A stretch of DNA of 50,200 nt from CAZADA01 sp964636945 (lineage in GTDB: Bacteria; Pseudomonadota; Alphaproteobacteria; Caulobacterales; Maricaulaceae): the NCBI GenBank assembly GCA_964636945.1, contig CAZWVH010000014.1:1-50200 (forward strand), in the 5' to 3' direction. Both the position numbers and the translations under genes were made by a program. Under the pieces are notes generated by a model. The model made no database searches, was not told the origin of the DNA, and was given only the letters and a program-made list of their open reading frames with translations. Shown here piece by piece: positions 17,501 to 26,867 of this stretch (position 1 is the first letter of the stretch; the number at the start of each line of letters is the position of its first letter).

Positions 17501-19330
17501 TTAGCCCTGTGCTCCGCGCTCCAAAACGCCCGCCAATGCCTTCATCCGCTTGGCGTCATGGCCTCCGGCGCTCCCCGCCGCGTCATTGAGCGCATTGATC
17601 ACAGCACTCGCGTCTTCGGCGTCGAGCCGATCAGCCTCCCACCTGTCAATCGCCCGATCGACCTGCGACGCCATGGAGCGGCTCATGGCTTGAGACCGCT
17701 TGAGTTGATCGAGATAGGCCCGCGCCACCACAGGCTCATCAGGCCACACAAAGTGTTCCTGAGTTTGGGTGTTGGCTTCATCGAACGTGATCAATTCGGC
17801 GGCGGCGATTTCGTTTTCGCTCAGATAGTCGCTGGGCGAGAGCTTGAGTACGTCGAGGCCGCGGACGATCTCGGTGCCGTAGATCAGTCCATTGTGCCAA
17901 TAGGCCGCCCAATAGCCGCCAAGGAACAGCTCTTCGGGGTCGAGCGGACCACGATCGAAATACCCGATTTCCACGGGATTGGCGCTATCGGTGAAATCGA
18001 CAACCGAGAGACCGCCGCTATACCAGCCTTGCACCATGATATCCCGCCCGGGGACAGGAATGAGATTGCCGTTGTGGGCAACGCAGTTTTCAGCTTTGGT
18101 CTGGTTTCCAGGGATCTTGAAATAGCTGCGGCGCGCCAAGCCATCCTCTGTGACGTCAATGATGATATTGGCGCCCCAATTGTCTGGTTCCTCAGACGTG
18201 CACCGAGCGCCAAGCCCGCCGCCCCATTCATCGGTGAACAGGATTTTACTGGCGTCATTGTTAAATGTCGCCGAGTGCCAATAGGCCATGTTCTGGTCGA
18301 ACACTTCGTCAATCCGCTTTGGATCGGCGGGATCGGAGATATCTAGCAATATGCCATTGCCGCTACATGCGCCCGCCGCCAGATTGAAATGCGGATAGAC
18401 CGTGATGTCATGGCAGTGATTGGTGGGCGCGGTGCGTTGGGCGTCTTCTGAAACGGCGCCGCCGAGCCACAGGCCGTCAACAATGCCCGTCTCGCGGTCA
18501 GCGAAAATGCGCGGGCGGTTGACGATCTTCGCGTTCTCAGGCGCGTCCAGCTCGACTTTGATGATGTCGATACTGTAGAGTGCCGTGTTCTCATTCTCAT
18601 AGGGCTGTCCACCAACACAGCCTTCCAATTCGGATTCCGGCCGGACGCCGCTGGTCCCCTGGTTATAGATGTAGACCACATTGGCGTCGTCGGGATGCGG
18701 AACCAACGTGTGGGTGTGTGACCCGCGGCAGGTTTGGACGGCTGCAACCTGGCGTGGATTATTGATGTCGCTGATGTCGAAAATCCGAACGCCGAGGAAA
18801 CGGTCAGCGCTGCTTTCCCCTTCAACACCGCCAGCACCGCAATCCAGGCGCGCTCGGTTTTGCTCCACCGAGTGGAACAAGAGATCACCGTGTACGGTCA
18901 CGTCGCCTTGGCCGCCAGGACACACCACGGAAACCACCAGCTCAGGGGCGGCGTCGCTGGAGGTTTGGTAGATATTGAAGCCGTGGAAATTACCCATGAT
19001 CACTTTGTCGCCAGTGAAGGCAGCATCGGAGTTGGCAAAGGAAATGGGGCTTGGCGGACGTTCTGTCTCTTCTCCAGCCTCCATGGCGCGGTAGATCGCG
19101 CGCTCGCGTTCTGGTGACCATAGCGCTCCCGGATCGGAAAATCCGTCCGGCGGAGCCACCGCATGGACCAGCTCCACATTCCAGGCCGCTTCGCCGGCGT
19201 CATACAATCCCGGGGTGAGGCCCTCTCGGCCATCAATCTGCTGATCAGCGACCTGTGCGGTGGTTGCGCACGCCGCCAGCCCCACTCCAAACGCCATCGC
19301 CGCCAATGCGGTGCGTGAAACTTCAGTCAT
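17501..19330 (-). CDS. LVIVD-repeat beta-propeller lipoprotein
   Basis: 609 residues from the ATG at 19330, preceded by AAGGGGA. Lipobox GLAAC with Cys21 marks it as a lipoprotein. The body is a beta-propeller-like array with LVIVD-type units: FLGVRIFDISDINNPRQVAAV, GNGILLDISDPADPKRIDEV, and SGGLSVVDFTDSANPVEIGY. Several conserved His and Cys lie in the loops (GSHTHTLVPHP, NHCHDITVYPHF, YWHSATFNND). The last 100 residues are helical. Catalytic residues are not evident. It sits 16 bp after the DUF305 gene and before DUF5694. Proteins of this type often sit near DUF305 genes in other bacteria, from memory. Probably outer-membrane or periplasmic. Confidence 0.85.
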   Translation of the reverse strand: MTEVSRTALAAMAFGVGLAACATTAQVADQQIDGREGLTPGLYDAGEAAWNVELVHAVAPPDGFSDPGALWSPERERAIYRAMEAGEETERPPSPISFANSDAAFTGDKVIMGNFHGFNIYQTSSDAAPELVVSVVCPGGQGDVTVHGDLLFHSVEQNRARLDCGAGGVEGESSADRFLGVRIFDISDINNPRQVAAVQTCRGSHTHTLVPHPDDANVVYIYNQGTSGVRPESELEGCVGGQPYENENTALYSIDIIKVELDAPENAKIVNRPRIFADRETGIVDGLWLGGAVSEDAQRTAPTNHCHDITVYPHFNLAAGACSGNGILLDISDPADPKRIDEVFDQNMAYWHSATFNNDASKILFTDEWGGGLGARCTSEEPDNWGANIIIDVTEDGLARRSYFKIPGNQTKAENCVAHNGNLIPVPGRDIMVQGWYSGGLSVVDFTDSANPVEIGYFDRGPLDPEELFLGGYWAAYWHNGLIYGTEIVRGLDVLKLSPSDYLSENEIAAAELITFDEANTQTQEHFVWPDEPVVARAYLDQLKRSQAMSRSMASQVDRAIDRWEADRLDAEDASAVINALNDAAGSAGGHDAKRMKALAGVLERGAQG

Positions 19331-19346
19331 ATTGATCCCCTTCCAG

Positions 19347-20165
19347 CTATTTGTTCTGTTCAAGTTTGGTGAGCATAAATTGCATGCGATTGATCTCTGC
19401 CGACTGATCGGCGACCACCGCGGCGAGAAACTCCGATAATTCAGGGTCTTCTCCATTTCCCGGCTCGGACATCAAGCCATTGACCATATCAATGGCGCCC
19501 TGGTGGTGATGGATCATGCCGGTCAGGAACAATCGATCAAACTCAGCGCCGTCAGCAGCCGCCAACTCGGCCATTTGCGCCGGCGACAACATGCCCGACA
19601 TTAGCGGCACGGTGGAAAGCCCAGTCTTGGGATCAATCTTCACGTCCATCGCGTCGTGTTGGTCATGAGCCATTTCCGACATGTGGTCTTGATGTCCGCC
19701 AGAATGGCCTGATGTGTGGCTCATCCCGTGGTGCATGTGATCCATGCTTGCTGGCTCGAGCGGCTGGCCTCGGCGCTGTAGCCAAGTGCGCATCATGGCG
19801 ATCTCAGTTGCCTGGCTGCGTGCAATACGATCACCCATGAGACGGATGCCCGGGTTGTCCGTGCGATCCTCGATCAGATCGCCCATCTCAACCGCCTGGC
19901 CATGGTGGATGATCATCATTTGCATGAAATGGGCGTCAGCTTCGGTAAAATGGGCTTGAGCAAATGCAATTGATTCCTCGGGCGACAGCATCCGAGTGGC
20001 CTCGCCAGGGGCGCCCGGCTTCACAATGGGCGGACCGTCCTGCGCCAGAACATTCGCGCCAGGGGCGAAACATAGGCCCAAAACAGCGGCGCAGGCGAGA
20101 CCATGGCGCTCCATCCGGCGATTGCGAATGGGGATACGGCGTCCTTCCCCTAAACATTTCACCAT
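19347..20165 (-). CDS. Duplicated DUF305 protein with His/Met-rich linker
   Basis: 272 residues from the ATG at 20165 (ATG at 20114 is an alternative). Signal peptide ending NVLAQDG near residue 42. Two DUF305 units, ferritin-like helical bundles: MMIIHHGQAVEMGDLI at about 83-98 and MIHHHQGAIDMVNGL at about 217-231, each with the His-rich helix that typifies the family. Between them, residues 141-173 hold nine His and six Met, suggesting metal (copper-type) binding. First gene of a three-gene minus-strand unit with the LVIVD lipoprotein and DUF5694. It is divergent from the TonB-dependent receptor gene, 298 bp away. Metal identity is inference. Confidence 0.85.
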   Translation of the reverse strand: MVKCLGEGRRIPIRNRRMERHGLACAAVLGLCFAPGANVLAQDGPPIVKPGAPGEATRMLSPEESIAFAQAHFTEADAHFMQMMIIHHGQAVEMGDLIEDRTDNPGIRLMGDRIARSQATEIAMMRTWLQRRGQPLEPASMDHMHHGMSHTSGHSGGHQDHMSEMAHDQHDAMDVKIDPKTGLSTVPLMSGMLSPAQMAELAAADGAEFDRLFLTGMIHHHQGAIDMVNGLMSEPGNGEDPELSEFLAAVVADQSAEINRMQFMLTKLEQNK

Positions 20166-20463
20166 ACTTTCAATCCCATATGCTCTGTGACGCAGCCTTT
20201 GCCCACCACGGTAGGCTGGCGACGATAAGGCCGTCAATTTGAACTGCGCCGATAGCGCGCGGGCGCGATCAATCGTCGAATTCACTATGGCATAAATGCA
20301 ACTGCCGCCAGCCTGGCGACGAACCGCAAGATTTCCAAGATCAACAACAAGACTTCGCCTCGACGTGTCGATTTTCGTCATGAAGGATCAAAAGTCCAAG
20401 ACGTGGCTCTTCTTGATTTGCGCCGCGGCGACTTGTGCACACTACAGTAAACTGGGGAATCTT
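20166..20463. promoter_or_regulatory. Divergent intergenic region, DUF305 operon / TonB receptor
   Basis: About 298 bp between the divergent starts at 20165 and 20464. It must hold promoters for both directions. I see no clear Fur box, riboswitch, TTAA-N7-TTAA site or long dyad in it, and no gene with a ribosome site. GGGGA at about 20453-20457 is the ribosome site of the receptor gene. Confidence 0.4.
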
Positions 20464-23400
20464 GTGAAAACAAAACACCAAAAATCGCATCTTTGGAGCT
20501 CAACCGCTTTAGCCTGGATGTTGGCCCTGGGCGCCCTGCAAACAACGGCTTTTGCTCAAGACGATGGTAATGATGTCGCCGCGCAAGATCAGGGCGTCGC
20601 CCAGATTCAACCGTCTGACGATGCTCAAGACGACGACTCTGATGAGCGAATCCTTGTTACCGGATCACGTTTGGCGCGCTCAGAGTTTACGTCCCCGCAA
20701 CCGGTTCAAATCATTTCCGGGCAAGTGGCCCGCGAGATTGGTTTGCTCGATGTGAGTGAAATCCTCTCCGCAACACCGCAAGTGACGGGTACGCAAATTG
20801 ACCAAACTTTCAATGGATTTGTGCTGGATAACGGTCCTGGTTCCCAACAGGTGAACTTTCGCGGATTAGGCGCCGGCCGTACACTGGTCTTGGTCAACAG
20901 CAAGCGTTTGGCGCCCGCGGGCGTGGGCGGCGCCCCGACCACTCCGGACATCAGCTTAATCCCCCGGATCATGATTGATCGCATTGAGAACCTGCTCGAT
21001 GGCGCCTCTTCGGTTTACGGATCGGACGCTGTGGCCGGGGTGTCGAACGTCATTTTGCGTTCAGACTTTGACGGGTTGGAGTTTGAAGCCAATTACGCTC
21101 AACCGTTTGAAAGCGGCGGCGAACAGATGACGATCGCCGGCAGCTGGGGTGTGACCAGTGACAATGGGTTCATTGGATTCGGCGCCGAGTTCACCCGGCG
21201 CGAAGACTTGTCCAATGGCGACCGCGAATTCCTCAATTGTAACGAAAACCTCGAAATCGGCCAGAGCGGCGAAATTCGTTCGCTCGATATTTCCAATGAA
21301 CCCGGTGTTTCGTTCAGCCCATGCAAATTCGCGTTTTTCAACCGGATTTCGTTGCAAGACGGCGTTTTTGGCAATCTATACCGCTCACCTGACGGCGAAT
21401 TCACCAATGTGGGCATCCCCGGATACATCGAATCCGGTCTCAACCCCGCGTTCAACGCCTTCAATCCCACCATCGATCCCGTGAGCGGCGTCGTGGATAG
21501 CGATGGAGACGGCTTGCAAGACGTCGACTTCTTCGATCCATCCATCTTTTATGCCGGATCGCCGCAAGACTTGCGTTCGGACTTCTTGCCGGAGGATGAG
21601 CGCCTTTCGCTGTATACTTACGGTGAGTACGACATCGATATCTTGGGCGGCACAACAGTTTATTTCGAAGCGTCCTACAACAATCGCCAAACTTACATCG
21701 AACGCGATCCGCAATTTGTCAGCCCGGTCGTGCCGGCCGGTAACCCGTTTAACCCCTGTAACCCATTCACCAATCCCGACGGTGTGGACTGCTACTTGTT
21801 CTTCAACTTGGGGCCAGGCGCCCTACCGCCCCCCGATGTAGCGCCCCAAGTGCGGATCCAAGGTGTTCGCGACTTCCAAGACATCGATATTTCACAGACA
21901 CGCGTTGTGGGAGGGTTCAAGGGTGATCTCGGCTTTCTGGACAGCGTCGGTCCGCTCAATGGCTGGAGTTACGATATCTACGCCATGCATTCGCGGTCAT
22001 CAGGCCAACAGCTCAACAACGGCATCCTTAACGATCGTTTGATCCTGTCGCTAGAAACGTCCCAACGGTTGGAAGACGGCAGCGTCGTTTGCGGCGTTGA
22101 TATTGACGGCGATGGTCTGCCGGATAGTGGTCAACTGCCGACCGGACAAACACTCGAGCCATGTGTGCCGGTGAATTTGTTCTCTCCTGAAAAATTTGGC
22201 CCAGAAGGCGGCGTCTTCACCGAAGAGGAATTCGACTATTTGGTGGCGAACAGATTGTTCAACACCGTGTTTGAGCAATCCATTGTGAGCGGATTCGTCA
22301 GCGGCGAAGTATTTGAGCTGCCGTGGAACGGCGCACCAGTTCAGGCTGGTTTAGGCTTTGAATACCGTCAGGACGATTTGGAGTCCTCGCCTGACTTCAT
22401 TTCAGAAAAAGGCCAGGAGTTTAACTTCTTCGAAGACCCCGGCGCCTCTGGCCGCCGTGATCTCTATGAAGTCTTTATGGAGACGGCCTTCACGCCATTG
22501 CAAGGACTGCCTCTCGCCGAAGAGCTCTCGATAGAAGCGGCGGCGCGATGGACCGAGGAAAGCACATATGGTTCAGCATGGACCTATTCGGTTAAGGGGC
22601 TTTACCGCCCCACTGATTGGCTGCTGGCGCGCGGCACGTTTGGCACCTCCTTCCGGGCGCCCAACGCCCGAGAACAGTTCCTCAATGAAACCTCCGGGTT
22701 TATCGGGGTCACCGATCCGTGCATTGTTCCAGACGCCGCGCGGATCCCAGGCCAAAATCTGGGCGATCCGGAAACTTATGACCCCACGGGCGATTCCCGC
22801 AGCCAAGACACGCTCAATCTGTGTGTTGGCCAAGGTGTGGACCCCACCAGCCTCGGGCTTGATCCATTCCAAGACCAGACAATCACCATTGAAACCACTG
22901 ATGGCGGGTCACAGCAACTGCAACCTGAAGAATCTGAATCGTTCACCGCCGGTTTGGTGTTCGAGCCCTTCCTGGCCTTGAACAGCTCAGGTTTGGGCGG
23001 GTCCTGGTCGGATGACATCGGCCTGCAATTGTCAGCCACTTACTACGACATTGAGGTCACCGACTCGATCCAGGAGCTGAGCAACCAAGGCATCATAAAC
23101 GAATGTTTGTCGTTGGACGGCGGCACGACGTGTGGGCGGATCACCCGCGACAATGATGGTCTGATCAATTTGATCGACAGTTCGCCGGTGAATATTGGCC
23201 GCATCACGTCCGTCGGGTGGGACTTCAATTCATTGTTTGAGTACGACGCCATTCCGATATTCGGTCAAAACTTTGATTTGTCGGTGGATGTTGCCGCAAC
23301 GCTATTGCTTGAACAGCAATTCGAGCAGTTGGGGCAAATTGACGACAATGCCGGGGAAACGGAGTCTCCCGACTGGGTGGGCCGCGTCAATGTGTTTGTG

Positions 23401-23757
23401 GATTGGGAAGACGTGCGCTTCAACTGGTTCACGCGCTACATCCAGGGCGGTGAAGAGCCAGAAACCGCGTTTGGCGCCGGCCCCACATGTACGCCGAGCC
23501 CGACCAATCCCGCCGCACCGGCTATTAATGAGCAGTGCCGTGATGTCTATTTCACCAATGATTATTGGCTGCACAACACATCAGTGACGTATTCCCACGA
23601 CACTTGGGTGTTCAATATGGGCGTGCGCAATGTGTTCAACCGTGAGCCGGAATTGGTTGATACCGGCGGCGTGTTTGGCGTGCGCAATGTGCCGATCGGC
23701 GTTGGCTATGATGTATTGGGGCGCACCGCTTTCGTGAACGTGTCCAAGCGATTCTAA
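20464..23757 (+). CDS. TonB-dependent outer-membrane receptor
   Basis: 1097 residues from the GTG at 20464, chosen because GGGGA lies 6 bp upstream and a clean signal peptide follows (LWSSTALAWMLALGALQTTA, cleaved before QDD). The plug domain (about 60-190) starts RILVTGSRLARSEF and contains VNFRGLGAGRTLVLVNSKR and the SSVYGSDAVAGVSNVILR segment. The barrel fills the rest and ends FVNVSKRF, with the terminal Phe used for outer-membrane assembly. Cys pairs occur in several predicted outer loops. Two DxDxDG loops (DSDGDGLQD at 345-353 and DIDGDGLPD at 546-554) look like calcium sites. Ligand unknown. Divergent from the DUF305 operon; ends at a strong terminator. Confidence 0.95.
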   Translation: MKTKHQKSHLWSSTALAWMLALGALQTTAFAQDDGNDVAAQDQGVAQIQPSDDAQDDDSDERILVTGSRLARSEFTSPQPVQIISGQVAREIGLLDVSEILSATPQVTGTQIDQTFNGFVLDNGPGSQQVNFRGLGAGRTLVLVNSKRLAPAGVGGAPTTPDISLIPRIMIDRIENLLDGASSVYGSDAVAGVSNVILRSDFDGLEFEANYAQPFESGGEQMTIAGSWGVTSDNGFIGFGAEFTRREDLSNGDREFLNCNENLEIGQSGEIRSLDISNEPGVSFSPCKFAFFNRISLQDGVFGNLYRSPDGEFTNVGIPGYIESGLNPAFNAFNPTIDPVSGVVDSDGDGLQDVDFFDPSIFYAGSPQDLRSDFLPEDERLSLYTYGEYDIDILGGTTVYFEASYNNRQTYIERDPQFVSPVVPAGNPFNPCNPFTNPDGVDCYLFFNLGPGALPPPDVAPQVRIQGVRDFQDIDISQTRVVGGFKGDLGFLDSVGPLNGWSYDIYAMHSRSSGQQLNNGILNDRLILSLETSQRLEDGSVVCGVDIDGDGLPDSGQLPTGQTLEPCVPVNLFSPEKFGPEGGVFTEEEFDYLVANRLFNTVFEQSIVSGFVSGEVFELPWNGAPVQAGLGFEYRQDDLESSPDFISEKGQEFNFFEDPGASGRRDLYEVFMETAFTPLQGLPLAEELSIEAAARWTEESTYGSAWTYSVKGLYRPTDWLLARGTFGTSFRAPNAREQFLNETSGFIGVTDPCIVPDAARIPGQNLGDPETYDPTGDSRSQDTLNLCVGQGVDPTSLGLDPFQDQTITIETTDGGSQQLQPEESESFTAGLVFEPFLALNSSGLGGSWSDDIGLQLSATYYDIEVTDSIQELSNQGIINECLSLDGGTTCGRITRDNDGLINLIDSSPVNIGRITSVGWDFNSLFEYDAIPIFGQNFDLSVDVAATLLLEQQFEQLGQIDDNAGETESPDWVGRVNVFVDWEDVRFNWFTRYIQGGEEPETAFGAGPTCTPSPTNPAAPAINEQCRDVYFTNDYWLHNTSVTYSHDTWVFNMGVRNVFNREPELVDTGGVFGVRNVPIGVGYDVLGRTAFVNVSKRF

Positions 23758-23779
23758 CCGCTCCGCATCGGTGACCTTG

Positions 23780-23816
23780 GGGCCCGGCAGCTCATGCAAC
23801 CGCCGGGTCCTTTTCA
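23780..23816. terminator. Terminator between TonB receptor and cca
   Basis: Stem GGGCCCGGC (23780-23788) / GCCGGGTCC (23802-23810), nine pairs with one G-T wobble, loop of 13, followed by TTTTCATT. It serves the plus-strand receptor gene; the convergent cca gene ends at 23814, so its stop overlaps the T-run. Confidence 0.8.
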
Positions 23817-25079
23817 TTCAACCGGGTCCTGCGAGGCTTGAATGAAACTCAACGCGGCGAGCAGTGCAGTTTTCTCCGCGCGAAAGCCCCCTTTGACCCA
23901 TAATCGCTCAAGGGCTTTGAGCGTCGCGCCCAGGCGCGGTCCTTTCTCAACGCCAGCAGCAATCAGATCGCTACCTCTAATCGGAAATTGGGGCCGCTCC
24001 CAAGACTGAACAGTGTCCAGCAATGAACGCCACTCTTGGTGGTTTGCTTCTGCGCGCGCACCGTCAATAGCCCAGGCCAATCGAGCGCGATCGAGAAACG
24101 CTTGCAGGTCCAACGGGTAGATGGCTTTGGCGATCTCCAAGTCTTCGCCGCCGAGCAGCTCACGCGGATCGAACGCCTGACTGGCCCACAACTCAAGCCG
24201 AAGGCCCTCCGCATTGGAAAGCTTAAGACGGGAACGCACGCGTTCAATAACCGGCCCCAATCGGGGAATGAGCGCCTCAAATCGAAGCATCACGTCGGCT
24301 GGCCAGGCTTCGCCTTGTTCCAGCGTCACCAAGGCATTCAGCAAATCCAATGAAACCGCTTCGGGCACAGTTTGCCCAAGCACGCCAGCGTCATCCATCG
24401 CGGCTATGGCTCGGCGCGGATCGGGCGCTGAGAGCAGTTTTTTGAGTTCTTTCCATACCCGCTCGGCGGAAAGTCGACGCATACCTGCGGCCAATTGCGC
24501 GCACGCCTTTTGACCGTCCTCATTAACCTCCAAGGCATACCAGGCGGTGAACCTGTAAAATCGGAGAATGCGCAAATAGTCCTCGCGAATGCGCACTCGC
24601 GCATCGCCGATAAAGACGATTTTGCCGGCCAAAGCATCAGCCACACCGTCTTGCGGATCAAAAATGCGACCATCGCGGTCGGCGTAAATGGCGTTGAGGC
24701 GAAAATCCCTGCGTGCAGAATCGTCTTCCCAATCCTCGGTGTAGGCAATGGTGGCGTTTCGCCCGTCGGTTTCCACGTCACGACGCAGTGTGGTGACTTC
24801 AAATGGAACGCCATGCGAGATGACAGTGATCGTGCCGTGTTCCAGTCCCGTCGGCGCCGTTTTGAGACCTGCGCGCTGCGCCGCCTCAATCACATCCTGG
24901 GGACTCAATTTTGTGGCAATGTCGATGTCATCCACCGGGCGACCCATCAGTGCATTGCGCACGCACCCGCCCACAAACCGCGAAGCTTCAGGCCGGGCTG
25001 CATCCAACGCGGCCATCACGGCTTGAGTGGCCGGCGCGCTGATCCAGGCGTGTTGCGATGGGGAAAGCATTTGGTTCAC
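23814..25079 (-). CDS. cca: CCA tRNA nucleotidyltransferase / poly(A) polymerase family
   Basis: 421 residues. It adds or repairs the 3' CCA of tRNA. Class II nucleotidyltransferase head: FVGGCVRNALMGRPVDDIDIAT with GG and the DxD pair, then LRRDVETDGR, DSARRDFRLNAIYAD and the RIREDYLRILRFYRFTAWY helix. GTG at 25079 overlaps the stop of DUF6111 by 4 bp; an ATG at 25070 is equally possible and neither has a clear ribosome site, so translational coupling is likely. Last gene of the DUF1285-NUDIX-DUF6111-cca run, an order seen in many alphaproteobacteria. Confidence 0.95.
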   Translation of the reverse strand: MNQMLSPSQHAWISAPATQAVMAALDAARPEASRFVGGCVRNALMGRPVDDIDIATKLSPQDVIEAAQRAGLKTAPTGLEHGTITVISHGVPFEVTTLRRDVETDGRNATIAYTEDWEDDSARRDFRLNAIYADRDGRIFDPQDGVADALAGKIVFIGDARVRIREDYLRILRFYRFTAWYALEVNEDGQKACAQLAAGMRRLSAERVWKELKKLLSAPDPRRAIAAMDDAGVLGQTVPEAVSLDLLNALVTLEQGEAWPADVMLRFEALIPRLGPVIERVRSRLKLSNAEGLRLELWASQAFDPRELLGGEDLEIAKAIYPLDLQAFLDRARLAWAIDGARAEANHQEWRSLLDTVQSWERPQFPIRGSDLIAAGVEKGPRLGATLKALERLWVKGGFRAEKTALLAALSFIQASQDPVE

Positions 25080-25453
25080 TGCGTGTCATCATCCTCATCG
25101 GACGGATCGGGTTCACGAACGTCCTCGCGCGCCGGGGGCAAGCCCCTTTCCTCGCGCGCTGCGGCCCGCGTGGTGAACTCGCCAGCGGGTACAAAAAAAC
25201 CGTCTACGACGTCGCCCTCAGCGCTTGTGTAGGACGGAACCCAAACTCTGCCTTCAGGATCAACGTCTGAACCACGGGTCAGGTTGTAGGTGACCGAGAC
25301 CCCAGCCACCAGCAAGGCGCCGATCAACAATAACAGCTCAAACCGATTTGATGCGTTCGACCGACGGTTATTGGGCGTGATCGCTCGCCAAATGAAAAAT
25401 ATGACGAACGGCAGAGACAGTAGAAACAGATTGAACAGGATATGCTTTGCCAC
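25076..25453 (-). CDS. DUF6111-family small membrane protein
   Basis: 125 residues. Two membrane helices: ILFNLFLLSLPFVIFFIWRA (about 4-23) and LLLIGALLVAGVSVTYNLTR (about 40-59). The soluble part has RVWVPSYTSAEGDVVDGFFVPAG, which resembles DUF6111 proteins usually found between a NUDIX and cca gene; the C-terminal tail is acidic. Overlaps cca by 4 bp and follows the NUDIX gene by 4 bp. Function unknown. Confidence 0.8.
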   Translation of the reverse strand: MAKHILFNLFLLSLPFVIFFIWRAITPNNRRSNASNRFELLLLIGALLVAGVSVTYNLTRGSDVDPEGRVWVPSYTSAEGDVVDGFFVPAGEFTTRAAAREERGLPPAREDVREPDPSDEDDDTQ

Positions 25454-25457
25454 GGCG

Positions 25458-26138
25458 CTAACCTCCCGCGACCTGGGGCCGTGGGGCGCTGAGCCGGTCG
25501 CTCAGCGCCTTCAACATGCCGGCGGTCGCTCCCCAAATGACACGATTATCCACGTTGATTTCCAGAAAAGTACGCATCACGCCGCGAAATTCAGCACTGG
25601 CGGTCTGAATCCTCTCAGGATCAACGACAGTCTCAAAGGACGTCTCAAAGACCTCAGCCACTTCGCGAGGATCAGGCTGCGGGTCGAACGGCGCTCGCAC
25701 GACGCCAACAAAGGGCGTGACGCAAAATCCGGTCACTGTTTCGTAAGGGTCGAATGCACCGAGCACGTCCACGGCATGCGGATCAAGGCCAATCTCTTCG
25801 TGCGCCTCACGCAAGGCGGCGGCCAACGGGCTGGCGTCATCAGCATCAATCCGACCGCCGGGAAAGGCAATTTGCCCTGCATGTCGCGCCAAAGTCTCCG
25901 CGCGCCGCGTCAAGACCACCCGCCATTCGCCTTCGCGCTCGATCAATGGCGCTAAAACTGCGGCTGGGCGTAATGCGTGACGGATCGAAATGGCGGGTCT
26001 TCCACCATTCAAGTCGTAATCACTGCGTCGCGCTCCGGTCAGTCCCACAAACCGATCCACCGGATCAAGCACACGGCGCAACCGGTCGATGATCTCTTCT
26101 GGCGGCTGATGGGCGCGCGCCTGGCCAGCAGGGCTCAT
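25458..26138 (-). CDS. NUDIX hydrolase, CoA pyrophosphatase-like
   Basis: 226 residues. Upstream of the NUDIX box, RHAGQIAFPGGRID is the CoA pyrophosphatase (NudL/CoAse) signature. The NUDIX box spans about 94-117: GGRIDADDASPLAAALREAH then EEIGL, with an Asp instead of the common Glu at the early acidic position and the metal-binding REAHEE kept. The family hydrolyses CoA and its thioesters to phosphopantetheine and 3',5'-ADP. Start overlaps the DUF1285 stop by 4 bp (ATGA), so they are coupled. Confidence 0.93.
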   Translation of the reverse strand: MSPAGQARAHQPPEEIIDRLRRVLDPVDRFVGLTGARRSDYDLNGGRPAISIRHALRPAAVLAPLIEREGEWRVVLTRRAETLARHAGQIAFPGGRIDADDASPLAAALREAHEEIGLDPHAVDVLGAFDPYETVTGFCVTPFVGVVRAPFDPQPDPREVAEVFETSFETVVDPERIQTASAEFRGVMRTFLEINVDNRVIWGATAGMLKALSDRLSAPRPQVAGG

Positions 26139-26776
26139 GGTTTGGCCTCATGAACTGAGCCAAGCGGGAAAGCGCAACCAGCACTCCGCACAACGAGCAT
26201 ATCACCATCCAAATCGGCCAAATTCACCAAATCGTAGAAACAAGAACGGGTCACCAACGCCTCCAAGCCATTGTCTGGACCATGGCGCACCGTGACGAAA
26301 GGCAGCGGCTCTCCCGTCGCCACATTGTGATCTACGCGCAAGGGATGATTGGGTCCGATCTCGGCCACATCACCAAGATTTGTAACAAACGCGATGGCCT
26401 GATCGGTCTCGCCCTGATGCTTAACGTCCAGCGCTACAGCCAAAAACGGCGCGCATTCTACTTTGACCGGAGCCTTTTCCACAGGCGTGACGACCCAGTA
26501 TGCACCATGTTCGTCGCGCTTCAGCACGCTTGCAAACAGCTTCACAAGCCGTTGGCGGCCAATGGGCGATCCCTGATAGCGCCAGACGCCGTCCTTCAGA
26601 ATTTCCAGGCCGATATCCCCACACGAAGGCGGGTCCCAACGGTGAACAGGAGCAGGCGCTTTCAATGAGCCGCCCACCGATTTAGCCAGGCTTGCAAAAT
26701 CAAATCCTTTCACGTCGACCATGGACGTATCAGGCCTTTCGATTCTATCTATTTTGTCATCCGCAGCCGATGCCAT
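26135..26776 (-). CDS. DUF1285 domain-containing protein
   Basis: 213 residues from the ATG at 26776, chosen because GGGGA lies 6 bp upstream; an ATG at 26782 has it too close. Contains CGDIGLEILKDGVWRYQGSPI and RDEHGAYWVVTPVEKAPVKV, the core of DUF1285, a family of two small beta-rich domains with no known enzymatic activity. Typically found next to a NUDIX CoA pyrophosphatase and cca, as here. First gene of the minus-strand run, divergent from moxR with 91 bp between starts. Confidence 0.92.
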   Translation of the reverse strand: MASAADDKIDRIERPDTSMVDVKGFDFASLAKSVGGSLKAPAPVHRWDPPSCGDIGLEILKDGVWRYQGSPIGRQRLVKLFASVLKRDEHGAYWVVTPVEKAPVKVECAPFLAVALDVKHQGETDQAIAFVTNLGDVAEIGPNHPLRVDHNVATGEPLPFVTVRHGPDNGLEALVTRSCFYDLVNLADLDGDMLVVRSAGCAFPLGSVHEAKP

Positions 26777-26867
26777 AGACATCCCCGGTTATTGACCTCA
26801 ATTATTCTTATACGTCGTGCTTCGACCGCAAGGCTCAAGCCCTGACCCATGATCTAGGAGATGAACC

